Of a stretch of 64,000 nucleotides of DNA, positions 1 through 7,582 are shown piece after piece. Numbering within the stretch: the first letter of the stretch is position 1; the number at the start of each line of letters is the position of its first letter. The DNA is from Streptomyces sp. NBC_01481 (lineage in GTDB: Bacteria > Actinomycetota > Actinomycetes > Streptomycetales > Streptomycetaceae). Both the position numbers and the translations under genes were made by a program. The notes under the pieces are model-generated. The model was not told the DNA's origin, ran no database searches, and was given only the letters and a program-made list of their open reading frames with translations. The stretch covers positions 1 through 64,000 of the forward strand of contig NZ_JAPEPT010000007.1 in NCBI RefSeq assembly GCF_026339995.1, in the 5' to 3' direction.

Positions 1-714
1 TGCTACCTGCTGGCCCTGCTCGGCCGGGCGCTGGCCGACGCGTTGCCGCACCCCGACCCGTTCACCGTCTCGGCGCACTATCTGAGCGCGTCGCAGCCGG
101 GACCTGCGGTCGTCCGCACCGAGACCGTACGCACCGGGCGCACGCTCTCGACGGGCCAGGCCTCGCTCTTCCAGTACGACGAGGACGGCGTCGAGGTCGA
201 GCGCATCCGCGTGCTGGCGACGTACGGCGATCTGGACGACCTGGCCGACGACGTACAGACGACCGCCAACCCGCCCGCCATGCCCGCGCTTCAGAACTGC
301 CTCGGGCCGTCCGACGGCCCCGCGGCGATCCCCGGAAGCTCGGCGATCACCGAGCGGCTGAACATCAAGCTCGACCCGGCGACCGTCGGCTGGGCTGTCG
401 GTGCCCCCTCGGGCAAGGGCGAGATGCGCGGCTGGTTCTCGCTCGCGGACGGCCGCGACCCGGACCCGTTCTCGCTGCTGCTCACGGTCGACGCGCTGCC
501 GCCGACGTCGTTCGAGCTCGGCCTGAAGGGCTGGACCCCGACGGTCGAACTCACCACGCACATCCGCTGCCGCCCGGCGCCGGGACCGCTGCGGGTGTCG
601 ATCAGGACGCGGAACCTGGCGGGCGGCTTCCTGGAGGAGGACGCGGAGGTGTGGGACAGTGCGGACCGCCTGGTCGCACAGTCCCGCCAACTGGCGAAGG
701 CGCCGCGCGGCTGA
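1..714 (+). CDS. Acyl-CoA thioesterase-like protein (5' end missing)
   Basis: The frame is open from base 1, so the start codon lies upstream of the window; 237 residues are visible, ending in ...QLAKAPRG. The composition and layout fit a double-hotdog thioesterase (TesB/4HBT_3 type), which hydrolyses acyl-CoA thioesters in the cytoplasm. The N-terminal part carries the pattern HPDPFTVSAHYL seen in such proteins. The C-terminal half (about residues 160-235), with GWTPTVELTTHIR and ending in VWDSADRLVAQSRQ, resembles the second hotdog, where an Asp near 'WDS' and a late Gln are usual. The substrate cannot be told. The gene converges on a minus-strand gene, and a repeat-rich terminator region lies between them. 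Confidence 0.75.
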   Translation, partial: CYLLALLGRALADALPHPDPFTVSAHYLSASQPGPAVVRTETVRTGRTLSTGQASLFQYDEDGVEVERIRVLATYGDLDDLADDVQTTANPPAMPALQNCLGPSDGPAAIPGSSAITERLNIKLDPATVGWAVGAPSGKGEMRGWFSLADGRDPDPFSLLLTVDALPPTSFELGLKGWTPTVELTTHIRCRPAPGPLRVSIRTRNLAGGFLEEDAEVWDSADRLVAQSRQLAKAPRG

Positions 715-773
715 GCCGGGGTGCGGGGGGTGCGCCTGCGGCGGGCTTGTTCCCCTCCCCGCCCCTTCCCGAA

Positions 774-791
774 CTGGGGGCAAGCCCCCAG
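774..791. terminator. GC hairpin downstream of the thioesterase gene
   Basis: CTGGGGGC and GCCCCCAG form a perfect 8-bp stem with only two bases (AA) between the arms. It sits 60 bases after the thioesterase stop. It has no U run, as is common for Streptomyces terminators. It forms the outer edge of the repeat element that follows. Confidence 0.55.
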
Positions 792-842
792 ACCCCGTAT
801 GCGACCTTCGGCCGCATGTCCTCAAACGCCGGACGGGCTGAT
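791..842 (+). repeat. Dispersed intergenic repeat, copy 1
   Basis: This is a 52-base core that begins GACCCCGTATGCGACC and ends in GCCGGACGGGCTGAT. It is nearly identical to copies at 42672-42725 (reverse orientation) and 62702-62753, and an 11-base-deleted copy is at 30539-30577. Inside, ATGCG and CGCAT can pair around the TTCGG-containing loop. All but one copy lies between convergent genes. Confidence 0.85.
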
Positions 843-960
843 TGTGCGGCCCAGCCGCACAATCCAGCCCCGTGGGGGTCCCCCCGGACGAAGTCTGGGG
901 GAGTTTGAGGCGTGGTCCTGGACGCGAAATTCAGCCCCTCCGGCGCTTTGAGGAGCGGGT

Positions 961-983
961 AACCGGGGGCAGCGCCCCCGGTT
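961..983. terminator. GC hairpin downstream of the DinB-type gene
   Basis: AACCGGGGGC, AGC, GCCCCCGGTT is a perfect 10-bp stem with a 3-base loop. It lies 46 bases beyond the stop of the minus-strand gene ending at 1030 and closes the composite element from that side. Confidence 0.6.
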
Positions 984-1029
984 ACGGGAAGGGGTGGGGG
1001 ACAAGCCCCGCGCAGCGGAACCCGCACCG

Positions 1030-1599
1030 TCACACCGTCCGCCCCAGCCACGCCGCCAACCTCCCATACGCATCCGCCCCCTCCGGCGCCTCCCGCACCA
1101 CCCCGAACGGCAGCCCCTCCACCCGCGCCTCCGCCGGGAGCACCTCACGAGCGATCGGCAGGATGATCTCGGCCAACTCCTCGTCCAGGGCCATCGGATG
1201 GCCCAGCGCCTGCGAGAGGTCCCAGGTATGGGTGACCGTCTCCATCACATAGCCGCCGACCGCCCCGGCTCCCGGCACCGCGCCCCAGGGGACCGTGACC
1301 TCGCGGCCGAGCTTCGTGTCGTCCGCCCATGCCGAGGTGAAGCGGGCGCGGGCTGCCTCGTACGCCGCCGGCCAGCCGTCGTCGGCGACGCCGTCGACGC
1401 GGGCCGGCAGGGAGAGGCCGTCTCCGCCCTCGCCGATGAGGGCGATCCGGTGGGTGGCCCCCACGACATGGGACAGCAGCGCGCGTACGTCGTACTCCGT
1501 ACACGGCGTCGGATCTCCCAGCCGCTGCGGCGTCGCAAGCTTCAGCAGGCTCGCGAACTGCTCGGCCGCACGCTCGAACAGGGGGCGCGGATCGTTCAT
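1030..1599 (-). CDS. TIGR03086-type metal-binding (DinB/maleylpyruvate isomerase-like) protein
   Basis: The product is 189 residues from the ATG at 1599 (MNDPRPLFERAAEQF). The open frame continues upstream to 1662, but the DinB-like fold begins at the chosen ATG. The helix with TPCTEYDVRALLSHVVGATH and the later VTHTWDLSQALG provide the histidines that bind a divalent metal in mycothiol-dependent DinB and maleylpyruvate isomerase relatives. The family often acts as mycothiol S-transferases in actinomycetes; the substrate here is unknown. The gene is divergent from the WYL regulator starting at 1696, 96 bases away, and that regulator may control it. Confidence 0.75.
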   Translation of the reverse strand: MNDPRPLFERAAEQFASLLKLATPQRLGDPTPCTEYDVRALLSHVVGATHRIALIGEGGDGLSLPARVDGVADDGWPAAYEAARARFTSAWADDTKLGREVTVPWGAVPGAGAVGGYVMETVTHTWDLSQALGHPMALDEELAEIILPIAREVLPAEARVEGLPFGVVREAPEGADAYGRLAAWLGRTV

Positions 1600-1695
1600 G
1601 GTGTCCGTCTCCTCAACATCGGTCTCGCTGACGAACCGCACTCTGCACGGATAACCTGACATCCCCCGTCATGTTTTCCGGAGACCCTCAGACCC

Positions 1696-2685
1696 GTGAA
1701 GTCCGACCGGCTGCTCTCGATCCTGCTGCTCCTCCAGACCCGCGGTCTCGTCCCGGCCGCCGAGCTGGCCGAGCGGCACGAAGTCTCCGTACGCACCATC
1801 TACCGCGACATCGAGGCGCTTTCCGCCTCCGGCGTTCCCGTCTACGCCGAGCGCGGCCGCCACGGCGGTATCTCGCTGCTGCCCGGTTTCCGTACCGACG
1901 TCACCGGACTGACGGCCGACGAGTCCCGCGCCCTGTTCGTGCTGGCGGCCCAGGGTGCGCACGCTGCGCTCGGCCTTGACGAGGCGCTCGGCTCGGCGCT
2001 GCGCAAGGTGATGGCCGCGCTGCCCGAACCGCACCGGCCCGCGGCCGAGTTGACGAGCCGGCGGATCCTGGTCGATCCGGCACGCTGGATGAGGACGCCC
2101 CGGCCCGCCGTGGACCTGGACGTACTCAACTCCGCCGTCTTCACCGACCGGCGGCTGCGGCTGCGCTACCGCCACAGCGGGACGACCGAGCCCCGGACGT
2201 ACACCCTCGATCCGTACGGACTCGTCGTGAAGGCAGGTGTCTGGTATCTGGTCGCCGACCACCGGACCCGGCCCCGGCTGTTCCGCGCGGACCGGGTTGT
2301 CGCCGCCACGCTCACCGACGCGCCGGTGCGGCGGCGCGCCGGCCAGGAACTGGCGGACGTCTGGGCGGTGTTGCGCCGTCGGGTCGAGGACCGTCCCGCG
2401 GACGTACGGGTCACGGCGCGGGTGCGGGCCGATCACCTGGACCTGTTTCTGCGGATCCACGCGGGCCGGCTGGCCGTCGAGCCCGTCACCGAGGGGGAGT
2501 GGACGTATGTCGAGCTCGCGCTCCCGGCCCTCATGGCGGCCCGCGCGTTGCTCGCCTCCGGCGAGAGTGTGGAGGTGCTCTCGCCGCCCGAGGCCCGCGC
2601 GGAGCTGGCCCGCGCGGCCGCCGCGGTCGTCGAGTTGTACGGGGACGGCTCCGTCAGTCCAGCCAGTGACGGCGGCCGACGCTGA
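1696..2685 (+). CDS. HTH/WYL-domain transcriptional regulator (YafY type)
   Basis: The protein has 329 residues and a GTG start (MKSDRLLSILLLLQ). The N-terminal winged helix-turn-helix spans about residues 1-60, with VSVRTIYRDIEALSASG as recognition helix. It is followed by a WYL domain (about 140-230) with PYGLVVKAGVWYLVADH, and a C-terminal WCX-like extension. WYL domains are thought to sense ligands or nucleic acids, so this is a DNA-binding regulator with an unknown effector. It is divergent from the DinB-type gene, the most likely target. Its last 32 bases overlap the end of the convergent TetR gene. Confidence 0.88.
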   Translation: MKSDRLLSILLLLQTRGLVPAAELAERHEVSVRTIYRDIEALSASGVPVYAERGRHGGISLLPGFRTDVTGLTADESRALFVLAAQGAHAALGLDEALGSALRKVMAALPEPHRPAAELTSRRILVDPARWMRTPRPAVDLDVLNSAVFTDRRLRLRYRHSGTTEPRTYTLDPYGLVVKAGVWYLVADHRTRPRLFRADRVVAATLTDAPVRRRAGQELADVWAVLRRRVEDRPADVRVTARVRADHLDLFLRIHAGRLAVEPVTEGEWTYVELALPALMAARALLASGESVEVLSPPEARAELARAAAAVVELYGDGSVSPASDGGRR

Positions 2686-3268
2686 TCAGCCGCAGCTGAC
2701 GGCGCGCCACCGAGGAGACCCGCTCCTCGCCGTCCGGCCCGGCCTCCAGGAAGGTGCAGGCCGTCATCACCATGTGGTCCACGTACACGCCTGCGAGCAT
2801 CGTCAGATCCGCCTCGCTCCACCCCGCCGTCTCGGGCTCCCGGGCGAACGCTGCCGCCACCTCGTCGCCGAACCGGCGCAGTTGATCTCCGATCGCCTCG
2901 CGCACGGGCTGCACACCGCCGTGCCGTTCGCGGGCGATGAAGCGGACATGCCCGGGGGACGTACGCACCAGGTCGGCGATGAGCGCGACGGTGCGGTCGA
3001 TCCGCAGATCGTCGCCGTTTTCGGCCATTGCCTCGCCGATCGTGGCGTGCAGGCTGCCGAGCGCCTCCTCGACGAGCGCGACGCCGAGATCGGCCATGTC
3101 CCGGAAGTGCCGGTAGAACGCGGTCGGCGCCACACCCACGGCCCGGGTCACCTCGCGCAGGCCGAGGCTGCTCAGGCTCTGCTCCTCCAGCAACTGCAGC
3201 GCGGCGTCCAGGAGGGCCTGACGGGTCTTCTGTTTCTGGGCCTGACGGATCCCGGTGGTGTGACTCAT
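2654..3268 (-). CDS. TetR-family regulator, FabR-like
   Basis: The protein has 204 residues and an ATG start (MSHTTGIRQAQKQKTRQALL). The N-terminal TetR helix-turn-helix (about 15-62) contains LGLREVTRAVGVAPTAFYRH, close in pattern to E. coli FabR. The C-terminal RRQLRLISVGRRHW also resembles the FabR tail. FabR represses unsaturated fatty-acid synthesis genes; carrying that role over here is inference. The gene is divergent from two small membrane-protein genes across 103 bases that hold three inverted repeats, probably its operators. Its end overlaps the convergent WYL gene by 32 bases. Confidence 0.85.
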   Translation of the reverse strand: MSHTTGIRQAQKQKTRQALLDAALQLLEEQSLSSLGLREVTRAVGVAPTAFYRHFRDMADLGVALVEEALGSLHATIGEAMAENGDDLRIDRTVALIADLVRTSPGHVRFIARERHGGVQPVREAIGDQLRRFGDEVAAAFAREPETAGWSEADLTMLAGVYVDHMVMTACTFLEAGPDGEERVSSVARRQLRLISVGRRHWLD

Positions 3269-3284
3269 ACCATTCAGTAAACAA

Positions 3285-3350
3285 CCGTTCTCCGAAGAAC
3301 GGAAGTGTAGACTCAGGAGTCAGTGAACAGTCGTACTCCCAAGTGTTCAC
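3285..3350. promoter_or_regulatory. Cluster of three inverted repeats, probable TetR operator
   Basis: Within the 103-base gap between the FabR-like gene and the small membrane genes lie three repeats. First, CCGTTCT-CCGA-AGAACGG (3285-3302, perfect 7-bp arms). Second, GACTC-AG-GAGTC (3310-3321, perfect). Third, GTGAACA (3323-3329) with TGTTCAC (3344-3350), perfect arms 14 bases apart. A TAGACT box at 3308-3313 could be the -10 of the rightward promoter, placing the first palindrome over its spacer or -35 region. Confidence 0.6.
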
Positions 3351-3371
3351 CGGGAATTCGAAAGGAAGACG

Positions 3372-3527
3372 ATGATCGCCCTCGTCGCAGCGCTTCTCCT
3401 CCTGGGAATCATGCTGGGCGCCGTGGCCCAACTTCCCCTCTCCGTAACCTTCGTGGCCTGCACCCTGATCGGTGCCTGGCTGCTCGTCTTCGCCGTGCGC
3501 GAGCGCCGCGCACGTCACCACCACTGA
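3372..3527 (+). CDS. Small membrane protein, 51 residues
   Basis: An ATG at 3372 follows AAAGGA at 3361-3366. The product is MIALVAALLLLGIMLGAVAQ..., with two hydrophobic stretches (about residues 2-20 and 24-42) and a basic tail RERRARHHH, so it is probably a two-helix membrane protein with a cytoplasmic C-terminus. It is 20 bases upstream of the DUF4190-like gene and shares its promoter. No function is known to me. The good ribosome site, GC-rich third positions and operon position support it as real. Confidence 0.65.
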   Translation: MIALVAALLLLGIMLGAVAQLPLSVTFVACTLIGAWLLVFAVRERRARHHH

Positions 3528-3547
3528 CCCGGAAGGAGCCAACCGCC

Positions 3548-3910
3548 ATGCAGCTCACCGCCACAGCACGCTCCGCGCGCACCGCACGGACCGAGAGCAC
3601 CCACGGGGATGCCGCCGTCCGGGAGACCGCCGGGGCCAGGCCCGACACCACCTCCGACGCCAAGCCGGTGGGCATGCGCGACACCGACGGTATGGCCGTC
3701 GCCGCCTTCGTCCTCGGCCTCGTCGGTCTGCTCGTCATGAACATCGTGCTCGGCCCGATCGCCATCGTCCTGTCCGCCATCGCCCTCTGGCGGGGCACCG
3801 CACGCCGCGGCCGCGCCCTGCTGGGACTCGCCCTCGGCGTCGCCGACCTGGCCGTACTCGCCGTACTGGTCACCGTGAACGGAACCGTCGCCTGGGGCTT
3901 CGGCAGCTGA
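3548..3910 (+). CDS. DUF4190-like membrane protein
   Basis: The 120-residue product starts at ATG 3548 after AAGGAG at 3533-3538. A polar Thr/Ala-rich N-terminus (1-45) precedes two hydrophobic segments (about 48-78 and 88-112) with the pattern MAVAAFVLGLVGLL and ALWRGTARRGRALLGLALG. The turn between the helices with WRG and GLALG is typical of DUF4190 proteins, small actinobacterial membrane proteins of unknown role. It is in an operon with the 51-residue membrane protein and divergent from the FabR-like regulator, suggesting control by it. Confidence 0.7.
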   Translation: MQLTATARSARTARTESTHGDAAVRETAGARPDTTSDAKPVGMRDTDGMAVAAFVLGLVGLLVMNIVLGPIAIVLSAIALWRGTARRGRALLGLALGVADLAVLAVLVTVNGTVAWGFGS

Positions 3911-4043
3911 CGCGGGCAGCCGCAGAAGCGGCACTGCAGCCGCGGAGGACGGCCCCGCAGCGGGAGAAAAAGGGCACCCGCACGCCCGTGCACCCCTGCG
4001 CCGCGTCCGCGCCCCCACAAGGCCTCGTAGAATCGGGGCCACC

Positions 4044-5207
4044 ATGGCTTACCTCGACCACGCTGCGACCACTCCCATGCTGCCGGAGGCCGTCGAGGCG
4101 CTGACCGCGCAGCTCACCGTCACCGGCAACGCCTCCGCGCTGCACGCCGCCGGGCGCCGCGCCCGACGTACGGTCGAGGAGGCCCGCGAGACGCTCGCCG
4201 ACGCCCTCGGCGGGCGCCCCAGCGAGGTGGTCTTCACCTCCGGCGGCACCGAGGCCGACAACCTCGCCGTGAAGGGCCTGTACTGGCAGCGACGCGACGC
4301 CGAACCGGCCAGGACCCGCGTCCTCGCCAGCCCCGTCGAGCACCACGCCGTCCTCGACGCCGTCGACTGGCTCGGCGAGCACGAGGGCGCGAGGGTCGAG
4401 TACCTGCCGGTCGACGCGTACGGGCGGGTGCACCCCGAGGCGCTGCGCGAGGCCATCGAGCGCAATCCCGACGATGTCGCGCTCGCCACCGTGATGTGGG
4501 CCAACAACGAGATCGGCACGGTCATGCCGGTCACCGAACTCTCGGCAGTGGCAAGCGAGTTCGACGTGCCGCTGCACGCCGACGCGGTCCAGGCCTTCGG
4601 CCAGCTCGACGTCGACTTCGCCGCGTCGGGTCTCGCGGCCATGACCGTCTCCGGACACAAGATCGGCGGCCCGTACGGCATCGGCGCGCTGCTGCTCGGC
4701 CGCGAGTACACCCCCGTCCCCGTCCTGCACGGCGGCGGCCAGGAACGCCATGTGCGCTCCGGCACCCTCGACGCCCCCGCGATCGCCTCCTTCGCCGTCG
4801 CCGGGCGCATCGCCGCCGAGCGCCACGAGGACTTCGCCCGCGAGATCGGCGCCCTGCGCGACGAGCTGGTCGACGCCGTGCGCACGGCCGTCCCCGACGC
4901 GATCCTCGGCGGCGACCCGGACAACCGGCTGCCCGCCAACGCCCACTTCACCTTCCCGGGCTGCGAGGGCGACTCCCTGCTCCTGCTGCTCGACGCGCAG
5001 GGCATCGAGTGCTCCACCGGCTCCGCCTGCACGGCCGGCGTCGCCCAGCCCAGCCATGTCCTCCTGGCCACCGGCACCGACCCGGACCTGGCCCGCGGAA
5101 CCCTGCGCTTCAGCCTCGGCCACACCTCCACCAAGGCCGACGTAAGGGCGGTCGCCGAGGCCATAGGCCCCGCGGTGGAACGGGCCCGTACAGCGGGGCT
5201 CAGTTAG
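4044..5207 (+). CDS. Cysteine desulfurase (IscS/NifS family)
   Basis: The 387-residue class-V PLP enzyme takes sulfur from L-cysteine, giving alanine and an enzyme persulfide. MAYLDHAATTPML opens the protein. The PLP lysine is K206 in TVSGHKIGGPYG, HHAVLD gives the conserved histidine around 100-101, and the catalytic cysteine is C329 in STGSACTAG. mnmA follows at 6011 after one opposed gene; this enzyme is a likely sulfur donor for MnmA tRNA thiolation and may feed other sulfur acceptors. TAGAAT at 4028-4033 sits 10 bases before the ATG and no Shine-Dalgarno is visible, so a leaderless or nearly leaderless mRNA is likely. Confidence 0.92.
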   Translation: MAYLDHAATTPMLPEAVEALTAQLTVTGNASALHAAGRRARRTVEEARETLADALGGRPSEVVFTSGGTEADNLAVKGLYWQRRDAEPARTRVLASPVEHHAVLDAVDWLGEHEGARVEYLPVDAYGRVHPEALREAIERNPDDVALATVMWANNEIGTVMPVTELSAVASEFDVPLHADAVQAFGQLDVDFAASGLAAMTVSGHKIGGPYGIGALLLGREYTPVPVLHGGGQERHVRSGTLDAPAIASFAVAGRIAAERHEDFAREIGALRDELVDAVRTAVPDAILGGDPDNRLPANAHFTFPGCEGDSLLLLLDAQGIECSTGSACTAGVAQPSHVLLATGTDPDLARGTLRFSLGHTSTKADVRAVAEAIGPAVERARTAGLS

Positions 5208-5235
5208 GGCACGGCGGGGCTTGGGGACTTCGGGC

Positions 5236-5949
5236 TCAGCCCGTCCCTGACCTGGCCTCGGCGGACTTCGCGGCCTCCCGCGCCCTCGGTAGCGCCTTGC
5301 GTACGAGCGCGAGATAGCGGTTCCAGTCCCAGTGCGGCCCCGGGTCCGTGTGGTCCGTCCCCGGCACCTCGACGTGACCGATGATGTGCTTCCGGTCGAC
5401 CGGGATGTCGTACCGCGCGCATATCCCGGCCGTGAGCTGCGCGGACGCCTGGTACATCGCGTCCGTGAAATCGCCCGGGCGGTCCACGAAGCCTTCGTGT
5501 TCTATGCCGATGCTGCGTTCGTTGTACGAGCGGTTGCCCGCGTGGAAGGCCACATCCAGCTCGCGGATCATCTGGGCCACATGCCCGTCCTTGCGTACGA
5601 CATAGTGCGCCGCGGCCCCGTGCCCCGGGTCCTTGAAGACCCTCAGTGCCGTCGGATAGCTGCCCTGGACGACATGGATCACCACCATGTCGATGCCGTA
5701 GTCGTCGGGCCGGTCCGCGAGCCGCCAGTTCGCCCGGGACGCAGCCGTCCACTCCGCGCCCGGGTGGTCGAGCTCACCCTCCTTGCGTGGCTTTGCCATC
5801 CCCGGCAGCCGCCACCAGGCACGCCGCAGCTCGTCCCGGGCGAGCACACCCGCGCCCACCAGCGCGGCACCGCCCCCGATCAGCACGGCCCGCCGGCTCA
5901 CGCCCCGCCCCTTGCCCTGCTCGCCGCCGCGCTTCGATTCACTCCCCAT
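5236..5949 (-). CDS. Exported N-acetylmuramoyl-L-alanine amidase (Amidase_2/PGRP type)
   Basis: The 237-residue protein starts at ATG 5949. The N-terminus has a twin-arginine-like VSRRAVLIGGGAALVGAGVLA (about 17-37), so it is probably exported by Tat. The amidase domain spans about 70-215: MVVIHVVQ carries the first zinc histidine, HIIGHVEVPG the second region, and DHTDPGPHWDW the third ligand. GIEHEGF is the usual strand of the fold. It would cleave the amide between muramic acid and the stem peptide in cell-wall turnover. The gene is convergent with the desulfurase gene and divergent from mnmA. Confidence 0.88.
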   Translation of the reverse strand: MGSESKRGGEQGKGRGVSRRAVLIGGGAALVGAGVLARDELRRAWWRLPGMAKPRKEGELDHPGAEWTAASRANWRLADRPDDYGIDMVVIHVVQGSYPTALRVFKDPGHGAAAHYVVRKDGHVAQMIRELDVAFHAGNRSYNERSIGIEHEGFVDRPGDFTDAMYQASAQLTAGICARYDIPVDRKHIIGHVEVPGTDHTDPGPHWDWNRYLALVRKALPRAREAAKSAEARSGTG

Positions 5950-6010
5950 GAGATGCCCAACGCATACGCGCGAGCTTTCGGTTCCCAGGTCCCCTTACCC
6001 TGGTAGAGCT

Positions 6011-7141
6011 ATGACTCCTCAGACTCCCCAGCGCCCCCTCCGTGTGCTCGCCGCAATGTCGGGCGGCGTGGACTCCGCCGTCGCCGCCGCCCGGGCCGCC
6101 GAGGCCGGCCACGATGTCACCGGTGTGCACCTCGCACTCTCCGCGAACCCGCAGTCCTTCCGTACAGGCGCGCGCGGCTGCTGCACCATCGAGGACTCCC
6201 GCGACGCCCGCCGCGCCGCCGACGTCATCGGCATCCCCTTCTACGTGTGGGATCTCGCCGAGCGCTTCCGCGAGGACGTGGTCGAGGACTTCGTCGCGGA
6301 GTACGAGGCGGGCCGTACCCCCAACCCCTGTCTGCGCTGCAACGAGAAGATCAAGTTCGCGGCGCTGCTGGACAAGGCGCTCGCGCTCGGCTTCGACGCC
6401 GTGTGCACCGGCCACTACGCCACGGTCGTGACGGGCCAGGACGGCAGCCGCGAGCTGCACCGGGCCTCCGACATGGCCAAGGACCAGTCCTACGTCCTCG
6501 GTGTGCTCGACGAGCGGCAGCTGGCGCACGCGATGTTCCCGCTGGGAGACACCCTCACCACCAAGGGTGAGATCCGCGCCGAGGCCGAGCGCAGGGGCCT
6601 CGCCGTCGCCAAGAAGCCCGACAGTCACGACATCTGCTTCATCGCCGACGGCGACACCCAGGGCTTCCTCGCGAACCGCCTCGGCACGGCGGAGGGCGAC
6701 ATCGTCGACGAGTCGGGCACGAAGCTGGGCACCCACGACGGGGCCTTCGGCTTCACGATCGGCCAGCGCAAGGGGCTGCGCATCGGCCACCCTGCTCCCG
6801 ACGGCAAGCCGCGCTACGTCCTGGACATCTCTCCGGTGAACAACACGGTGACGGTGGGCCCGGTCGAGGCCCTCGACGTCACGGCTCTGACGGCGATCAA
6901 GCCGCGCTGGTGCGGAGTGGCCCCGGCGGACCCCGGAACGTACACCGCGCAGCTGCGCGCCCACGGCGGCGAGACGCCGGTGACCGCCGAGCTGGTCGAC
7001 GACGAGCTCCAGGTCTCGTTCACCGAGCCGGTGCGGGGCGTGGCTCCCGGCCAGGCGATCGTGCTGTACGACGGCAGCCGCGTGGTCGGCTCGGCGACGA
7101 TCGCGACGACCGAGCGGGCGGGGACCGCGTCGGTCGCGTAG
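6011..7141 (+). CDS. mnmA: tRNA-specific 2-thiouridylase MnmA
   Basis: The protein has 376 residues, the normal length. It activates U34 of tRNA-Lys, -Glu and -Gln with ATP and transfers sulfur to form 2-thiouridine. The PP-loop SGGVDS is at 17-22. The catalytic pair is C107 (in NPCLRC) and C209 (in HDICFIADGD). The C-terminal barrel begins about residue 275. The open frame extends upstream, but homology starts at ATG 6011. This start lies just after TACCCT/TAGAGC boxes with no ribosome site, suggesting a leaderless message. It shares a genomic block with cysteine desulfurase, its probable sulfur donor. Confidence 0.95.
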   Translation: MTPQTPQRPLRVLAAMSGGVDSAVAAARAAEAGHDVTGVHLALSANPQSFRTGARGCCTIEDSRDARRAADVIGIPFYVWDLAERFREDVVEDFVAEYEAGRTPNPCLRCNEKIKFAALLDKALALGFDAVCTGHYATVVTGQDGSRELHRASDMAKDQSYVLGVLDERQLAHAMFPLGDTLTTKGEIRAEAERRGLAVAKKPDSHDICFIADGDTQGFLANRLGTAEGDIVDESGTKLGTHDGAFGFTIGQRKGLRIGHPAPDGKPRYVLDISPVNNTVTVGPVEALDVTALTAIKPRWCGVAPADPGTYTAQLRAHGGETPVTAELVDDELQVSFTEPVRGVAPGQAIVLYDGSRVVGSATIATTERAGTASVA

Positions 7142-7168
7142 ATCCGGCCGGATCGGCCGGATCTACGC
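7136..7168. terminator. Bidirectional terminator hairpin between mnmA and the DUF427 gene
   Basis: A perfect 14-bp stem (7136-7149 with 7155-7168) closes on a 5-base loop GGATC. It includes the mnmA TAG stop. It lies 28 bases from the stop of the convergent DUF427 gene, so it can serve both. Confidence 0.75.
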
Positions 7169-7195
7169 GTCGTCTCTCCCTTTGAACGCCAACGC

Positions 7196-7525
7196 TCAGG
7201 CGTCGACGACCTCGGTGTCGTAGAAGCAGAAGTGCCCCTTGATCTGCGCCACTTCGTCCTTGGGCTCGGGGTATGCCCACACCAGGTCCTGCGCGTCCGG
7301 CAGCGACCAGTAGGAGGCCGTCCCCTTGAAGGGGCAGTAGGTGTGCGTCTCGGAGGGCTTCAGCAGGTCCGTGCGTACGTCCTCCTCGGGGAGGTAGTAG
7401 CGCACGGGGGAGCCCGTCTCGCGCAGGACGAGCGGGCGCCGGCTCTCCGCGAGGATGTCGTCGCCGCGTGTGACGCGTACATGGACCGTGCTCTGCTCGA
7501 TGGTGATCGTGTGTCCTTTGGCCAT
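7196..7525 (-). CDS. DUF427 family protein
   Basis: The 109-residue protein begins at ATG 7525 (MAKGHTITIEQSTVHVRV). The single DUF427 domain covers almost all of it, with the typical VLRETGSPVRYYLPEEDVR, THTYCPFKGTASYWS and the ending CFYDTEVVDA. DUF427 proteins are small beta-rich cytoplasmic proteins without an assigned reaction. The longer open frame upstream to 7885 is antisense to the SDR gene and is ignored. The gene is divergent from the SDR gene, 57 bases apart. Confidence 0.8.
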   Translation of the reverse strand: MAKGHTITIEQSTVHVRVTRGDDILAESRRPLVLRETGSPVRYYLPEEDVRTDLLKPSETHTYCPFKGTASYWSLPDAQDLVWAYPEPKDEVAQIKGHFCFYDTEVVDA

Positions 7526-7582
7526 ACCGGGGACAGCACCGGCAGGGCCGCACTTCTTCCCTGTTCCCGCCGTAGTGCGAGC

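Larger units (their letters stand above)
715..1029. other. Intergenic region with composite hairpin/repeat element
   Basis: This 315-base gap lies between two convergent genes and I see no credible gene in it. It is built of nested inverted repeats: a hairpin at 774-791, a copy of the window's dispersed core repeat at 791-842, a perfect 10-bp inverted repeat at 841-863 (ATTGTGCGGC, CCA, GCCGCACAAT), a reversed degenerate core at about 929-955, and a second hairpin at 961-983. It probably works as a bidirectional terminator. Confidence 0.7.
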
